Shown piece by piece: positions 14,999 to 22,950 of a stretch of 29,077 nucleotides of DNA. The notes under the pieces were generated by a model, which worked only from the letters and a program-made list of their open reading frames with translations, was not told the origin of the DNA and searched no databases. Both the position numbers and the translations under genes were made by a program. Position 1 is the first letter of the stretch; each line of letters begins with the position of its first letter. The stretch is taken from positions 1-29,077 of the forward strand of contig JBBECF010000089.1 of NCBI GenBank assembly GCA_040881945.1. The letters run 5' to 3'. Origin of the DNA: JBBECF01 sp040881945 (lineage in GTDB: Bacteria > Pseudomonadota > Alphaproteobacteria > Dongiales > Dongiaceae).

Positions 14999-15668
14999 CG
15001 ACGAGAATTATATGCAGCCGGCGCGGCCCATGGGCACCCATCTGCAGGGTCTGCTCGATGTCGGCGCTGCGCGACGGGCCGGTGATCAGGTTGACGGTGC
15101 GCGGCATATGGCCAGCGCCGTACTGCGCGCGCAGGCGCGACCAGACCTCCTCATAGGCGCCGACGACGCGGCCGGCCTCGAGCAGCACGATGTGCATATC
15201 GGGCAGCAGGTTGAGCGTGGTCGGGCTGTCCGGCCCGGAGACCAGCACCAGCGTCCCGGTCTCGGCGACGCCGGCGAAGGCCGGCGTGAGCGACACCGCG
15301 TCGTCGGCGCGGCCGACCCCCGCGGACAGCTCGAGCAGCGGGCGGTCCGCCCAGGGCAGGGCGGCGAGGCCGGCGTCCGGCGCGAGCCGCAGCCGCGCCG
15401 GCAAATTCTCGGCCGCCAGATAGTCGGCGACCGCCGCCGGCACCGCTTCCGGCGCGGCCACGCGCGCCACCGTCGCCGCGGCCTCTTCCGCCATGGCGAC
15501 GAAGAGATCGACCCGGGCGGCGTGGCCGAGCCGGGCGCGCGCCGGAATCGGGCCGGAGCCGGGCCGGGCGAGCCGGGCTTCGATCCGGGCGCGCGCCTCG
15601 GCCGGCACGGCGTCGCGTCCGAGGGCGCGGCGGACGGCGTCGAGGATTTGCCGGCGGGCGGCGCTCAT
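14979..15668 (-). CDS. lutC: LutC/YkgG-family L-lactate utilisation protein (LUD domain)
   Basis: A 229-residue protein of the LUD family. It is one of the three LutABC components that support oxidation of L-lactate to pyruvate through an iron-sulfur complex. Characteristic stretches are DDAVSLTPAFAGVAETGTLVLVSGPDSPTTLNLLPDMHIVLL and the C-terminal TGPSRSADIEQTLQMGAHGPRRLHIILV. The LUD domain is shared with the N-terminal half of LutB. Its ATG overlaps the stop of the small membrane-protein gene in an ATGA, and its end overlaps the smr start by 20 bp. The order lutA-lutB-(membrane protein)-lutC on one strand supports the assignment. Confidence 0.92.
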   Translation of the reverse strand: MSAARRQILDAVRRALGRDAVPAEARARIEARLARPGSGPIPARARLGHAARVDLFVAMAEEAAATVARVAAPEAVPAAVADYLAAENLPARLRLAPDAGLAALPWADRPLLELSAGVGRADDAVSLTPAFAGVAETGTLVLVSGPDSPTTLNLLPDMHIVLLEAGRVVGAYEEVWSRLRAQYGAGHMPRTVNLITGPSRSADIEQTLQMGAHGPRRLHIILVDDQAQG

Positions 15669-16105
15669 CCGTCACGCGCCCCGGCGGCCAGATGCGCCTT
15701 GACGAACGCGCGCCAGTCGCCATCCGGCGCGACGCAGCGCGCCGCCGGGTCGCCCGTCGCCCGCATCGCCAGACCGCCCAGGCGCCACAGCGCCTGCCAG
15801 TGCTCCGGCGCGGCGAGCGCCAGCGTCTTGCTCCGCTCCTCCGCGCGCCGCCGGTTCCACGGGCGCAGGACGAAGAACAGCAGCGCGCCGCCGCCAACCA
15901 ACGCGGCGGCGCCGACCCACGGCGCGACGGCGAAAGACAGATAAGCGGAGAGTACGACCAGCACGAACGGCGGCACGACAATGTCCGTGGTGCGGAAGCC
16001 GGGCGCGCCGGATCGGTTGACCGCGGCGAAATCGACCGCGAGCTCGAGCTCGCCGGCGTCGTGGGCGCGGCGGATGACGCTAAGCAGGGAAGCGTCGTGG
16101 CTCAC
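15665..16105 (-). CDS. Small two-helix membrane protein between lutB and lutC, function unknown
   Basis: A 146-residue protein starting at a GTG (16105) that overlaps the lutB stop as GTGA. Its stop overlaps the lutC ATG, so it is translationally locked into the lut operon. After a soluble N-terminal 45 residues, residues about 46-90 form two hydrophobic helices (VVPPFVLVVLSAYLSFAV, VGAAALVGGGALLFFVL) separated by a short loop. A basic stretch (RPWNRRRAEERSK) and a soluble C-terminus containing CVAPDGDWRAFVKAHLA follow. I do not recognise the family. Position suggests it anchors or assists the LutABC complex at the membrane; this is inference. Codon use matches the neighbours. Confidence 0.8.
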   Translation of the reverse strand: MSHDASLLSVIRRAHDAGELELAVDFAAVNRSGAPGFRTTDIVVPPFVLVVLSAYLSFAVAPWVGAAALVGGGALLFFVLRPWNRRRAEERSKTLALAAPEHWQALWRLGGLAMRATGDPAARCVAPDGDWRAFVKAHLAAGARDG

Positions 16106-17517
16106 CGCCGCGCCGCCCACAACTCTTGGAACGTCCGGCCGAGCGGCGCCGGGAGGTCGCGATGCGCCGTCCAGCCGCCGGCCAGCGGCAGGGCGTGGAA
16201 GCGGCCGCGCCGCCGCCCGAGCAGCCCGAGCAGGCGCAGCGCCGGCCGGACCGCGGCGCGGTACAGCGCCGGCCGCCGGGCGAGGAACGCCCACAGCCGC
16301 AGGCCGAAGCGATAGGGCGCCGGTCCGAGACGGCGTTCGAATTCGAGCTCGCGCCAGCGTCGCAACATCCGGGGCAGGGGAATGCGCATCGGGCAGACGC
16401 TTTCGCAACGTCCGCACAGGGTCGAGGCGTTCGGCAGGTGGCGGCTTGCCGCGAGACCGAACAAGGCCGGCGTCAGCACGGCGCCCATCGGTCCCGAATA
16501 GACCGAGCCATAGGCATGGCCGCCGACCGCCTGATAGACCGGACAGTGGTTGAGACAGGCGCCGCAGCGGATGCAGCGCAGCATGTCCTGGAACTCGGTC
16601 CCGAGCATGCGGCTGCGCCCGTTGTCGAGCAGCACGACGTGAAACGCCGGCGGCCCGTCGAGGTCGCCGGCGCGGCGCGGACCGGTCGAGAAGGTGGTGT
16701 AGACCGAGAACTCCTGCCCGGTCGCCGAACGCGCCAGGACGCGCAGGATGGTCGCCGCATCCTCGAGCGTCGGCACGACCTTCTCGAGGCTGGCGAGCAC
16801 GATGTGGACGCGCGGCAGGGTCTGCGTCAGGTCGCCGTTGCCTTCGTTGGTGACGATCACCGTCGAGCCGGTCTCGGCGATCAGGAAATTGGCGCCGGTG
16901 ACGCCGACATCGGCGGCGAGGAAGCGGTCGCGCAGCGCCGCCCGCGCCTCGGCCAGCAGCGTGCTCGGCTCGGTCAGCGGCCGCCCCGGATCGAGGTCGA
17001 CATGGGCGGCGCGGAACGCGTCGGCGACCTGCTCCTTGTTGACGTGGATGGCCGGGGCGATGAGGTGGCTCGGCGTTTCGCCGCGCAGTTGGATGATGTA
17101 TTCGCCGAGATCCGTTTCGACCGGCGTGATGCCGTTCGCCTCGAGATGCTCGTTGATGCCGATCTCCTCGCCGATCATCGTCTTGCCCTTGGTCACCGTG
17201 CGCGCGCCGGCGGCGCGGCAGATGTCGAGCACCGCCCGCCGGGCCGCCTCGGCATCGACGCACCAATGCACCTGGCCGCCCGCTTCCGTCACCTTGTCCG
17301 CGAAGCGTTCGAGATAGACGTCGAGATTCGCCAGCACGTGGTCCTTGATGTCGCGGGCGGCGTCGCGCAGGGCGTCGAACTCCGGCAGGCGGGCGGCGGC
17401 GCGGGCGCGGCGCTCGACGAAATTCACGCGGACGTGGCCGAGCGCCCGCTGCAGCGAGGCATCGGCGAGCGCCCGACGGGCGTTGTCCGGGAACCGCTGG
17501 CTGGTCGAGGCCTGCAT
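16102..17517 (-). CDS. lutB: LutB-family L-lactate utilisation iron-sulfur protein
   Basis: A 471-residue protein, normal length for LutB. The N-terminal LUD domain (KTMIGEEIGINEHLEANGI, DVGVTGANFLIAETGSTVIVTNEGNGD) is followed by a ferredoxin-like segment with two 4Fe-4S motifs. The first is CIRCGACLNHCPVY (Cys315, 318, 321, 325) and the second CGRCESVCPMRIPLP (Cys368, 371, 375). The C-terminal 90 residues are an Arg-rich DUF3390-like tail. It passes electrons during L-lactate oxidation together with LutA and LutC. It lies 14 bp downstream of lutA, and its stop overlaps the next gene. No LldR/LutR-type GntR regulator is seen nearby. Confidence 0.94.
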   Translation of the reverse strand: MQASTSQRFPDNARRALADASLQRALGHVRVNFVERRARAAARLPEFDALRDAARDIKDHVLANLDVYLERFADKVTEAGGQVHWCVDAEAARRAVLDICRAAGARTVTKGKTMIGEEIGINEHLEANGITPVETDLGEYIIQLRGETPSHLIAPAIHVNKEQVADAFRAAHVDLDPGRPLTEPSTLLAEARAALRDRFLAADVGVTGANFLIAETGSTVIVTNEGNGDLTQTLPRVHIVLASLEKVVPTLEDAATILRVLARSATGQEFSVYTTFSTGPRRAGDLDGPPAFHVVLLDNGRSRMLGTEFQDMLRCIRCGACLNHCPVYQAVGGHAYGSVYSGPMGAVLTPALFGLAASRHLPNASTLCGRCESVCPMRIPLPRMLRRWRELEFERRLGPAPYRFGLRLWAFLARRPALYRAAVRPALRLLGLLGRRRGRFHALPLAGGWTAHRDLPAPLGRTFQELWAARR

Positions 17518-17531
17518 GGGCGACGCCCGCC

Positions 17532-18302
17532 TCAGCCCGCCGCCGGCTCGCCGATGGCCGGGCCGTCGGTCATGCCGGCCAGCACCTCGGCGACGTGGCG
17601 CACGGCGACGATGCGGCCTTCGCGGTGCAGCTTGCCGGCCATGTTCATCAGGCAGCCGAGGTCGCCGGCGAGCAGCGTCGCGGCGCCGCTGCCGGCGATG
17701 GCGGCGGTCTTTTCCGCCACCATGCGGTCCGAGATCGCCGGGTATTTGATGCAGAACGTGCCGCCGAAGCCGCAGCAGGACTCGGCGTCCGGTAATTCCG
17801 TCAGCCGCAGACCGGCGATCGAGCGCAGCAGGCGCCGCGGCTGCGCCTTGACGCCGAGCTCGCGCAGGCCGGAGCAGCCGTCGTGATAGGTGACGGCGCC
17901 GTCGTGGCGCGCCGTCACGCGCTCGACGCCCCTGACGTCGACGAGAAACGAGACCAGCTCGTGGGTGCGCCGGGCGAGATCGTCGGCGCGGGCGCGTATC
18001 GGCTCGTCGGCGCCGAACAGCGCGGGGTAGTGCACGCGGATCATCCCGGCGCAGGAGCCGCTCGGCGCGACCACGTAATCGAAGCCGGCGAACGCCTCGA
18101 TCACCTGCGCCGCGATCGCGCGGGCATCGGCCCGATCGCCGGAATTATAGGCGGGCTGGCCACAGCAGGTCTGCGCCCGCGGGACTTCGACCACGCAGCC
18201 GGCGTCCTCGAGCAGCTTCACCGCGGCGAAGCCGACGGCGGGGCGAAACAGATCGACGAGGCAGGTGACGAACAGGCCGACGCGGACCGGACCATCGGGC
18301 AT
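17532..18302 (-). CDS. lutA: LutA-family (Fe-S)-binding oxidoreductase with two CCG domains
   Basis: A 256-residue protein with two cysteine-rich CCG domains. The motifs are QTCCGQPAYNSGD with SGSCAGMIR in the first half, and YHDGCSGLRELG with ESCCGFGGTFCIKYPAIS in the second. CCG domains bind iron-sulfur clusters and occur in glycolate oxidase GlcF, heterodisulfide reductase and LutA. The size and the lutB-lutC neighbours make LutA the best call. It is the first lut gene; 75 bp separate it from the end of mltA, so it may be read through from mltA or have a promoter there. Confidence 0.93.
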   Translation of the reverse strand: MPDGPVRVGLFVTCLVDLFRPAVGFAAVKLLEDAGCVVEVPRAQTCCGQPAYNSGDRADARAIAAQVIEAFAGFDYVVAPSGSCAGMIRVHYPALFGADEPIRARADDLARRTHELVSFLVDVRGVERVTARHDGAVTYHDGCSGLRELGVKAQPRRLLRSIAGLRLTELPDAESCCGFGGTFCIKYPAISDRMVAEKTAAIAGSGAATLLAGDLGCLMNMAGKLHREGRIVAVRHVAEVLAGMTDGPAIGEPAAG

Positions 18303-18377
18303 GCGGAAGGACCCTCGGGCAGATTTTGTCGGCGAAGAATGCGGGCGGCCCGGCGCGAAGGCAAGCGCCGGGGCGGG

Positions 18378-19598
18378 TCAGCTCGCCGCGTCCCGGCGCT
18401 CGGCCACGGCGCGCGGCAGCAGCAGGAAATAGCGGCCCCGCTGCTTCATGCCGCCGGCGCGCGCCAGCGCCGCATCGCCGGTGCCCCAAAAGACGTCGCC
18501 GCGCACGGCGCCCTTGATGGCGCCGCCGGTGTCCTGCGCGATCATCAGCCGGCGCAGGGGCTTGCCCACGTCCGGCCCGCCGGGCGGCCAGACGGTGTCG
18601 AGCCACAGCGGCGCGCCCAGCGGCATGAAGGCCGGATCCACGGCCAGACTGCGCAGCGGCGTGAGCACGACGCCGGCGGCGCCGATCGGTCCGGCGCCGT
18701 CGAACTCGCGGAAGAAGATGTAGCGCGGGTTGGCTTGCATCATCTCCGGCGCCCGGTCGGGATGGGCGCGCAACCAGTCGCGCACCGATTGCATCGAGGC
18801 GCCGTCGCGCGGGATGGCGCCGCTGTCGATCAACAGGCGCGCGATCCCGACGAACGGCCGGCCGTTACTGGCCGCGTAACCGACCCGGACGACGCCGCCG
18901 TCGGCGAGCCGCACGCGGCCCGATCCCTGGATGTGCAGGAAGAAGACGTCGATCGGATCGTCGATCCAGAGCAGCTCCAGGCCACGGCCGGCGAGCGCCC
19001 CGCCGTCGATCTCGGCGCGGGTCGGATAGGGCCGCAGGCGACCGTCGACGACGCGACCGGTCAGGCCGGCGCCGTCGTGCGCGACGCCGAACTCGCCCGG
19101 ATCGGCCGTCACCAGGTCGGCCGGGCGGCGATAGAGCGGCACGGCATGGGCGCCGTCCGGCCGCCGGGCGCCGCGCAGTTCCGGTTCGTAGTAGCCGGTG
19201 AACAGGCCGACCGCCTCGTCCGCCACGCCGCCGGGGGCGCCGACCGCATAGGGCCGGAACCAGTCCTCGAAGAAGCGGGTCGCCGCCGGGTCGTCGTCGC
19301 GAGCGATGTCGATGGCCGCCCGACAGGGCCCCAGCCAGTCGGCGACGGTGCCGCCGACGCCGCCCGGTCCCACCGCGCGGTCGTGCGGCTGGCGCGCAAG
19401 CCCGGCGCAGGTCGCGAGGAAGGGGCGGATCGCCTCGGCCGCGCTGTCGCCGCCCCAGCCGGGGAGGTCGGCGAAATCGCTGCGGGTCAGCAGCCGCGGG
19501 GTTGCCGGCGCGAGCGGGGCTTGGCGCGCCTCCTCGGCCTCGCAGGCCGCGAGCGCGACGGCCACGGCCAGGACCCAGGCGACGGCCTTGCCGGTCAT
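18378..19598 (-). CDS. mltA: Membrane-bound lytic murein transglycosylase A
   Basis: A 406-residue outer-membrane or periplasmic lipoprotein that cleaves peptidoglycan glycan strands to 1,6-anhydromuropeptides. The signal sequence AWVLAVAVALAAC ends in a lipobox with the cysteine at residue 19. The MltA barrel domain follows (FTGYYEPELRG, LELLWIDDPIDVFFLHIQGSG, RYIFFREFDGAGPIGAAGVVLTP). The C-terminal 3D domain has MIAQDTGGAIKGAVRGDVFWGTG, which carries the catalytic Asp. ATG 19598 is 5 bp after the stop of the tim44-like gene; a frame extension upstream to 19637 would put residues before the signal peptide and is rejected. Confidence 0.95.
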   Translation of the reverse strand: MTGKAVAWVLAVAVALAACEAEEARQAPLAPATPRLLTRSDFADLPGWGGDSAAEAIRPFLATCAGLARQPHDRAVGPGGVGGTVADWLGPCRAAIDIARDDDPAATRFFEDWFRPYAVGAPGGVADEAVGLFTGYYEPELRGARRPDGAHAVPLYRRPADLVTADPGEFGVAHDGAGLTGRVVDGRLRPYPTRAEIDGGALAGRGLELLWIDDPIDVFFLHIQGSGRVRLADGGVVRVGYAASNGRPFVGIARLLIDSGAIPRDGASMQSVRDWLRAHPDRAPEMMQANPRYIFFREFDGAGPIGAAGVVLTPLRSLAVDPAFMPLGAPLWLDTVWPPGGPDVGKPLRRLMIAQDTGGAIKGAVRGDVFWGTGDAALARAGGMKQRGRYFLLLPRAVAERRDAAS

Positions 19599-19603
19599 GG
19601 CGG

Positions 19604-20287
19604 TCAGTTCGGGCTGCGCGTGGCGACCAGGGTCCAATTCGGATCGCGCGCCCGCGTGTTGCGCGCGAAGGTCCAGATATCGGTCACCACGGCGACCGCG
19701 GTCGGGTCGCCCTCGACGACAGCGCCATCGGCATCGCGGGTGACGTTGACCTGCTCGGACACGATTTTCACCGTCACCAGCGCGATGCGTCCTTGCAGCT
19801 CGGCCTCGACGATCTCGGCGGAGCGCAGGCCGACCACGGTGGTCTCGAGCGTGTGCTTCGCCTTGGCGCGCGTCTTGATGGCGGAGCTGAAGTTCTCGAA
19901 CACCTCGTCGCTGAGCAGCGGCCGCAGGGTGGCCGTGTCGTTGGCGGCGAAGGCGTTGACGATCAGGTCGAAGGCGGCGCGGGTGCCGACCAGGAACTGA
20001 TCCGGGTCGAAATCGCCCCCTGCTGCCCGGATGCGGGCCAGCCCGGCTTGCAGGGGATCGGCGGTCGGCTCCGGCGCCGGTTCGTCCGCGGCCGAGTCGC
20101 CCGCCCGTTCCGGTCGGCTGCGGTCCGGCAGGGTGACGACCTTGTCGTCGCCCGCCTCGCCGGCGCCCTGGTCGCGCCGGCGCTCGTGGCCGGTGCGCCG
20201 GCCGAGCACATTGCGCAGCCGCATCACCAGAAACACGGCAATCATGGCGAAGAAGAGGATGTCGAGGAGCTGGAAGCCGTCGCCCAT
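19604..20287 (-). CDS. Tim44-like domain (TimA-type) membrane protein
   Basis: A 227-residue protein. One N-terminal helix (LLDILFFAMIAVFLVMRLRNVLG) is followed by a charged linker at about 30-75. The Tim44-like domain covers about 80-225: DFDPDQFLVGTRAAFDLIVNAFAANDTATLRPLLSDEVFENFSSAI, ending DIWTFARNTRARDPNWTLVATR. This domain is homologous to the C-terminal part of mitochondrial Tim44, the import-motor anchor. Alphaproteobacterial members are inner-membrane proteins of uncertain role. ATG 20287 is chosen because the hydrophobic helix starts there. It heads the minus-strand operon with mltA and faces fxsA across 84 bp. Confidence 0.92.
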   Translation of the reverse strand: MGDGFQLLDILFFAMIAVFLVMRLRNVLGRRTGHERRRDQGAGEAGDDKVVTLPDRSRPERAGDSAADEPAPEPTADPLQAGLARIRAAGGDFDPDQFLVGTRAAFDLIVNAFAANDTATLRPLLSDEVFENFSSAIKTRAKAKHTLETTVVGLRSAEIVEAELQGRIALVTVKIVSEQVNVTRDADGAVVEGDPTAVAVVTDIWTFARNTRARDPNWTLVATRSPN

Positions 20288-20327
20288 ATTCCGCGTCCGC
20301 TTGCCGCCGATCCCGCTATCGGCCGGC

Positions 20328-20353
20328 AATTCCTTTGTTGTACATAGGGAATT
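20328..20353. promoter_or_regulatory. Palindrome in the tim44-like/fxsA divergent spacer
   Basis: Bases aattcc (20328..20333) and ggaatt (20348..20353) form an inverted repeat around a 14-base AT-rich centre with partial inner symmetry. It lies midway between two divergent start codons, in a locally AT-rich patch of otherwise very GC-rich DNA, as expected of an operator or overlapping promoters. No binding protein can be named. Confidence 0.4.
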
Positions 20354-20371
20354 AAGCAGAAAAGAGCAAGC

Positions 20372-20854
20372 ATGGCCGTCCTCGTCCCGATCGCGCTGAT
20401 CGCGCTGCCCTTGGCCGAGATTTTCGTTTTCGTCGAGGTCGGCGCGCGGATCGGCCCCTGGCCGACGGTCGCGCTGACGGTGCTCGCGGCGTTGACCGGC
20501 CTGGGGCTGCTGCGCCGCCAAGGCCTGTCGACCCTTGCCCGCCTGCGCGCCGCGCTCGCCCGCGACGAGTTGCCGGCGACGGAACTCTTCCACGGCGCCT
20601 GCGTGCTGCTGGCCGGGGCGTTGCTCCTGATGCCAGGGTTCCTCAGCGATGTTGCCGGCCTGCTGCTCTTCGTCCCGGCACTGCGCAATACGCTCTGGCG
20701 CCGCTTCCGCAGGCATGTCTCGTTGCACGGCCGGACCTGGATCGCCGGCCGGCCGGCGCACCGGCCGGCCGGCAAGGTCATCGAGGCGGAGTACGAGGAG
20801 CTGCCGCCCGAGCCGCCGGGACCGGACGACCCGCTTGGCGGTAAGTCAGTTTGA
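20372..20854 (+). CDS. fxsA: FxsA family membrane protein
   Basis: A 160-residue inner-membrane protein with two or three hydrophobic helices: ALIALPLAEIFVFVEVG near the start, TVALTVLAALTGLGLL at about 32-48, and ACVLLAGALLLMPGFLSDVAGLLLF at about 76-100. The LPLAEIFVFVEVGARIG and LMPGFLSDVAGLLL stretches define the FxsA family. In E. coli, overproduced FxsA reduces exclusion of phage T7 by F plasmid; its normal role is not known. The C-terminus is charged and Pro-rich. Together with secB downstream it is a common alphaproteobacterial pair, here split by a 1.5-kb insert. Confidence 0.93.
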   Translation: MAVLVPIALIALPLAEIFVFVEVGARIGPWPTVALTVLAALTGLGLLRRQGLSTLARLRAALARDELPATELFHGACVLLAGALLLMPGFLSDVAGLLLFVPALRNTLWRRFRRHVSLHGRTWIAGRPAHRPAGKVIEAEYEELPPEPPGPDDPLGGKSV

Positions 20855-20900
20855 AATCCGAGATAGCGCGGAAGGCTGTCCAACCCAGATGAAGGCGCTC

Positions 20901-21761
20901 CTAGGTTGGCTTCGCGAGCTTCTTGTTACCCTTCAGCCGGCTTTCAATCTCCTTGATAGGCACTCCGACCGGAAGCTCTTCGGGAAGCGGTGAGCCGCTA
21001 TCCGCAATTACCTTGCGGACCCGAGTCCCGACCGTGCGATTCGTCTCGATCGCGCGCTGTTCGCCCTTGATGCCCTCGCGGTTGATGACCTCCGCAGCAA
21101 GGTTCATCTGGAAGTCATTGGCCGAAAGCTCCAAGGGGCCCGCATAGTCAAAAAGGTTATCTGTCGCCTTAATGCCCTTTTTTCGGCGGACATCCTTTAA
21201 CGGAGCGCCATACAAGCCCTGATAGCGCGCGTCATGGAAAATGGGCTGCATACGATTTCGCACGCCCGCTTCTTGAGCGACCTTGCTTACCTTCTTGAAT
21301 GAAGTCCTCACCCGGTTTCGGAGTTCGAGGCGACGTTCATCCTCGTTCAGCCGCACGTTCTCCTGCTCTTGGAGTTCCATGCGGCGTGTCTGGATAGCAA
21401 AGTACGTGTGCGCCGCGGCAATTTCCGGCTTCGCCGGGTCACCATTCATGGCAATTAGGTAGCAGGCAGCCCGACTCAAGAAGTGGTCCTCCACACGCCG
21501 TTCGGCGCCACTCCCCAGTCCCACCATTTTGGTCGTGCGGCCAAAATGCTTCTGTGGGTCGATCCCAGTCCCACTACACGCGTCCTTAGCCCGCTGCATC
21601 ACCCCCTCGAAACCTTTCCATGTCGGATACCCAAGCACCGGATGGATGTCCCTTGCGGTCCAATAATCCTTGCCAGTCGCAGTCACGCGCTTTAGCGATT
21701 CAAGTCGCTCCATCGTGGTGCGGTACGCGGGCGTAACCGTCAGATCGGTTAATTCTTCCAT
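20901..21761 (-). CDS. dinD: DNA-damage-inducible protein D
   Basis: A 286-residue DinD homologue. Matches to E. coli DinD run through the whole protein: TARDIHPVLGYPTWKGF near the start (BRO-N-like), LSRAACYLIAMNGDPAKPEIA, HTYFAIQTRRMEL, RYQGLYGAPL and RKVIADSGSPLPEELP. E. coli DinD is SOS-induced and inhibits RecA filament activity. ATG 21761 is preferred, with AAAGG 9 bases upstream; ATG 21794 would add 11 residues. Earlier in-frame starts would run into the divergent gene. The gene is clearly less GC-rich than its surroundings and has no SOS box of the known E. coli or alphaproteobacterial types that I can see upstream. It sits with the divergent gene at 21843 as an insert between fxsA and secB. 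Confidence 0.92.
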   Translation of the reverse strand: MEELTDLTVTPAYRTTMERLESLKRVTATGKDYWTARDIHPVLGYPTWKGFEGVMQRAKDACSGTGIDPQKHFGRTTKMVGLGSGAERRVEDHFLSRAACYLIAMNGDPAKPEIAAAHTYFAIQTRRMELQEQENVRLNEDERRLELRNRVRTSFKKVSKVAQEAGVRNRMQPIFHDARYQGLYGAPLKDVRRKKGIKATDNLFDYAGPLELSANDFQMNLAAEVINREGIKGEQRAIETNRTVGTRVRKVIADSGSPLPEELPVGVPIKEIESRLKGNKKLAKPT

Positions 21762-21811
21762 CTCAGAAGACCTTTGTGTTTTCCTCTCTCTCATGTCACC
21801 ATACCACTTTA

Positions 21812-21830
21812 TCACACACGAGTCACACAC
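21812..21830. promoter_or_regulatory. Direct repeat tcacacac x2, one helical turn apart, between dinD and its divergent neighbour
   Basis: The octamer tcacacac occurs at 21812..21819 and 21823..21830, an 11-bp period that would place both on one DNA face. It lies in the 81-bp spacer between divergent starts (21761 and 21843). This is the layout of an operator, possibly for the winged-helix-like protein encoded at 21843. Confidence 0.4.
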
Positions 21831-21842
21831 ATAGGTGCGGCA

Positions 21843-22316
21843 ATGAATGAAAGGCGAAAGATCGAGGAGAGGCTTCGCAAAAAAGAGCACGAAATTAACG
21901 ACTTGGAGGCGCAAGTTCGCAATGCGCGGATATACGTACAGGCATTGCAGGATGTCCTGAAAATGCTCCCCCGCCCCGTCGAGCCTGCGGCTACCTCGGG
22001 TACACTGCGGCCAGGGAGCAACATGGCGAAAGTGAGAGACTTTATCCTTCAACATGGGCGGCCAGTTCACATTTCAGAACTCTTAAAGGGACTCGGACTC
22101 CCGGCTAGCCGAGAGTCCCGGGCCTCGCTGTCGGGGTCTCTGGCGGCATATGTCCGTAAGGGAGAAATCTTCACTCGTCCGGCCCCCAATACCTTTGGGC
22201 TGATTGAGTTGGGGCATACGAGGGAGCCTGCAGAGAAATCGCTAGAAGAGCCACCTGCGGACTTCGCGGACGAAAAGTCCGCAACGTCCGAGCTTCCTGA
22301 TGATCTGCCATTTTAA
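21843..22316 (+). CDS. Small coiled-coil plus winged-helix-like protein, function unknown
   Basis: A 157-residue protein. Residues 1-40 (MNERRKIEERLRKKEHEIND...) are highly charged and form a likely coiled coil. Residues about 60-122 (MAKVRDFILQHGRPVHISEL, then GSLAAYVRKGEIFTRPAPNTFGLIEL) resemble the HARE-HTH winged helix: GRP-hydrophobic helix, a second helix, then a strand pair ending in NTFGL. HARE-HTH domains occur in restriction enzymes, RNA polymerase delta and chromatin proteins. The C-terminal 30 residues are acidic. ATG 21843 follows AGGTG; an upstream frame extension to 21774 would overlap the divergent promoter region and is rejected. Divergent from dinD and of the same lower GC, so probably co-acquired. 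The fold is a resemblance by eye, not proven. Confidence 0.75.
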   Translation: MNERRKIEERLRKKEHEINDLEAQVRNARIYVQALQDVLKMLPRPVEPAATSGTLRPGSNMAKVRDFILQHGRPVHISELLKGLGLPASRESRASLSGSLAAYVRKGEIFTRPAPNTFGLIELGHTREPAEKSLEEPPADFADEKSATSELPDDLPF

Positions 22317-22422
22317 GTGACACTCATGCTTGCCTGCTGACCCACCATCTGCGGCCGAGGGGCGATTGAGCGCACCGCCGATCCGTGCTAGCCACTGACC
22401 GCCGCAACCCAAGGATTGCCGG

Positions 22423-22850
22423 ATGACCGACGCGCCGACGACCCCCGCGCCCGAAGCGCCGCCACCGCCGGCGGCGGCGGCGGCGGCGCCGATCACGGTG
22501 GTGACCCAATACGTCAAGGACCTTTCGTTCGAGAACCCCAACGCCCCCGCCGTCCTGGCCAACGCCACCGAGGCGCCGCACGGCAACGTACAGGTCGACG
22601 TGCAGGTCCGCCCGCTCGGCGCGTCGAACTACGAGGTCAGCCTGACCCTGCGTGCCGAGACCAAACAGAAAGACCAACTCGCCTATCTCGTCGAGCTCGT
22701 CTATGCCGGCCTCTTCGTCATCGGAGACGTGCCGCCGGAGCGCATCGAGCCGCTGATAATGGTCGAAGCCCCGCGCTTCCTGTTCCCCTTCGCCCGGGCC
22801 ATCGTCATGGCGCTGACGCGCGACGGCGGCTATGCGCCGCTGCTGATCAA
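22423..22850 (+). CDS. secB: Protein-export chaperone SecB, 3' end lost in sequence gap
   Basis: About 142 residues are visible before the run of N; the family is usually 150-170 long, so roughly the last 15-20 residues are missing. SecB is a tetrameric cytosolic chaperone that holds preproteins unfolded and delivers them to SecA. After a low-complexity Pro/Ala tail come VVTQYVKDLSFENPNAP, LIMVEAPRFLFPFARAIVMALTRDGGYAPLLI and the expected strands between. The start has AAGGA upstream. It follows the dinD insert; the 106 bp between 22317 and 22422 should hold its promoter. Confidence 0.95.
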
Positions 22851-22950
22851 NNNNNNNNNNNNNNNNNNNNNNNNNNNNNNNNNNNNNNNNNNNNNNNNNN
22901 NNNNNNNNNNNNNNNNNNNNNNNNNNNNNNNNNNNNNNNNNNNNNNNNNN
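22851..22950. other. Assembly gap of 100 N
   Basis: Exactly 100 undetermined bases, the usual placeholder for a scaffold gap of unknown size. It removes the 3' ends of the convergent genes secB and dnaQ. The true length may differ from 100, and other sequence could be hidden here. Confidence 0.99.

Noticed and set aside
16126..17886. A 586-codon open frame antisense to lutB and lutA
   Set aside because: Same reasoning: Arg/Gly/Ala-rich translation without motifs, opposite a well-conserved iron-sulfur protein.
20880..20908. ccaacc/ggttgg inverted repeat at the end of dinD
   Set aside because: Six-base arms with a 17-base loop and no T-run; too weak to call a terminator or an insertion boundary.
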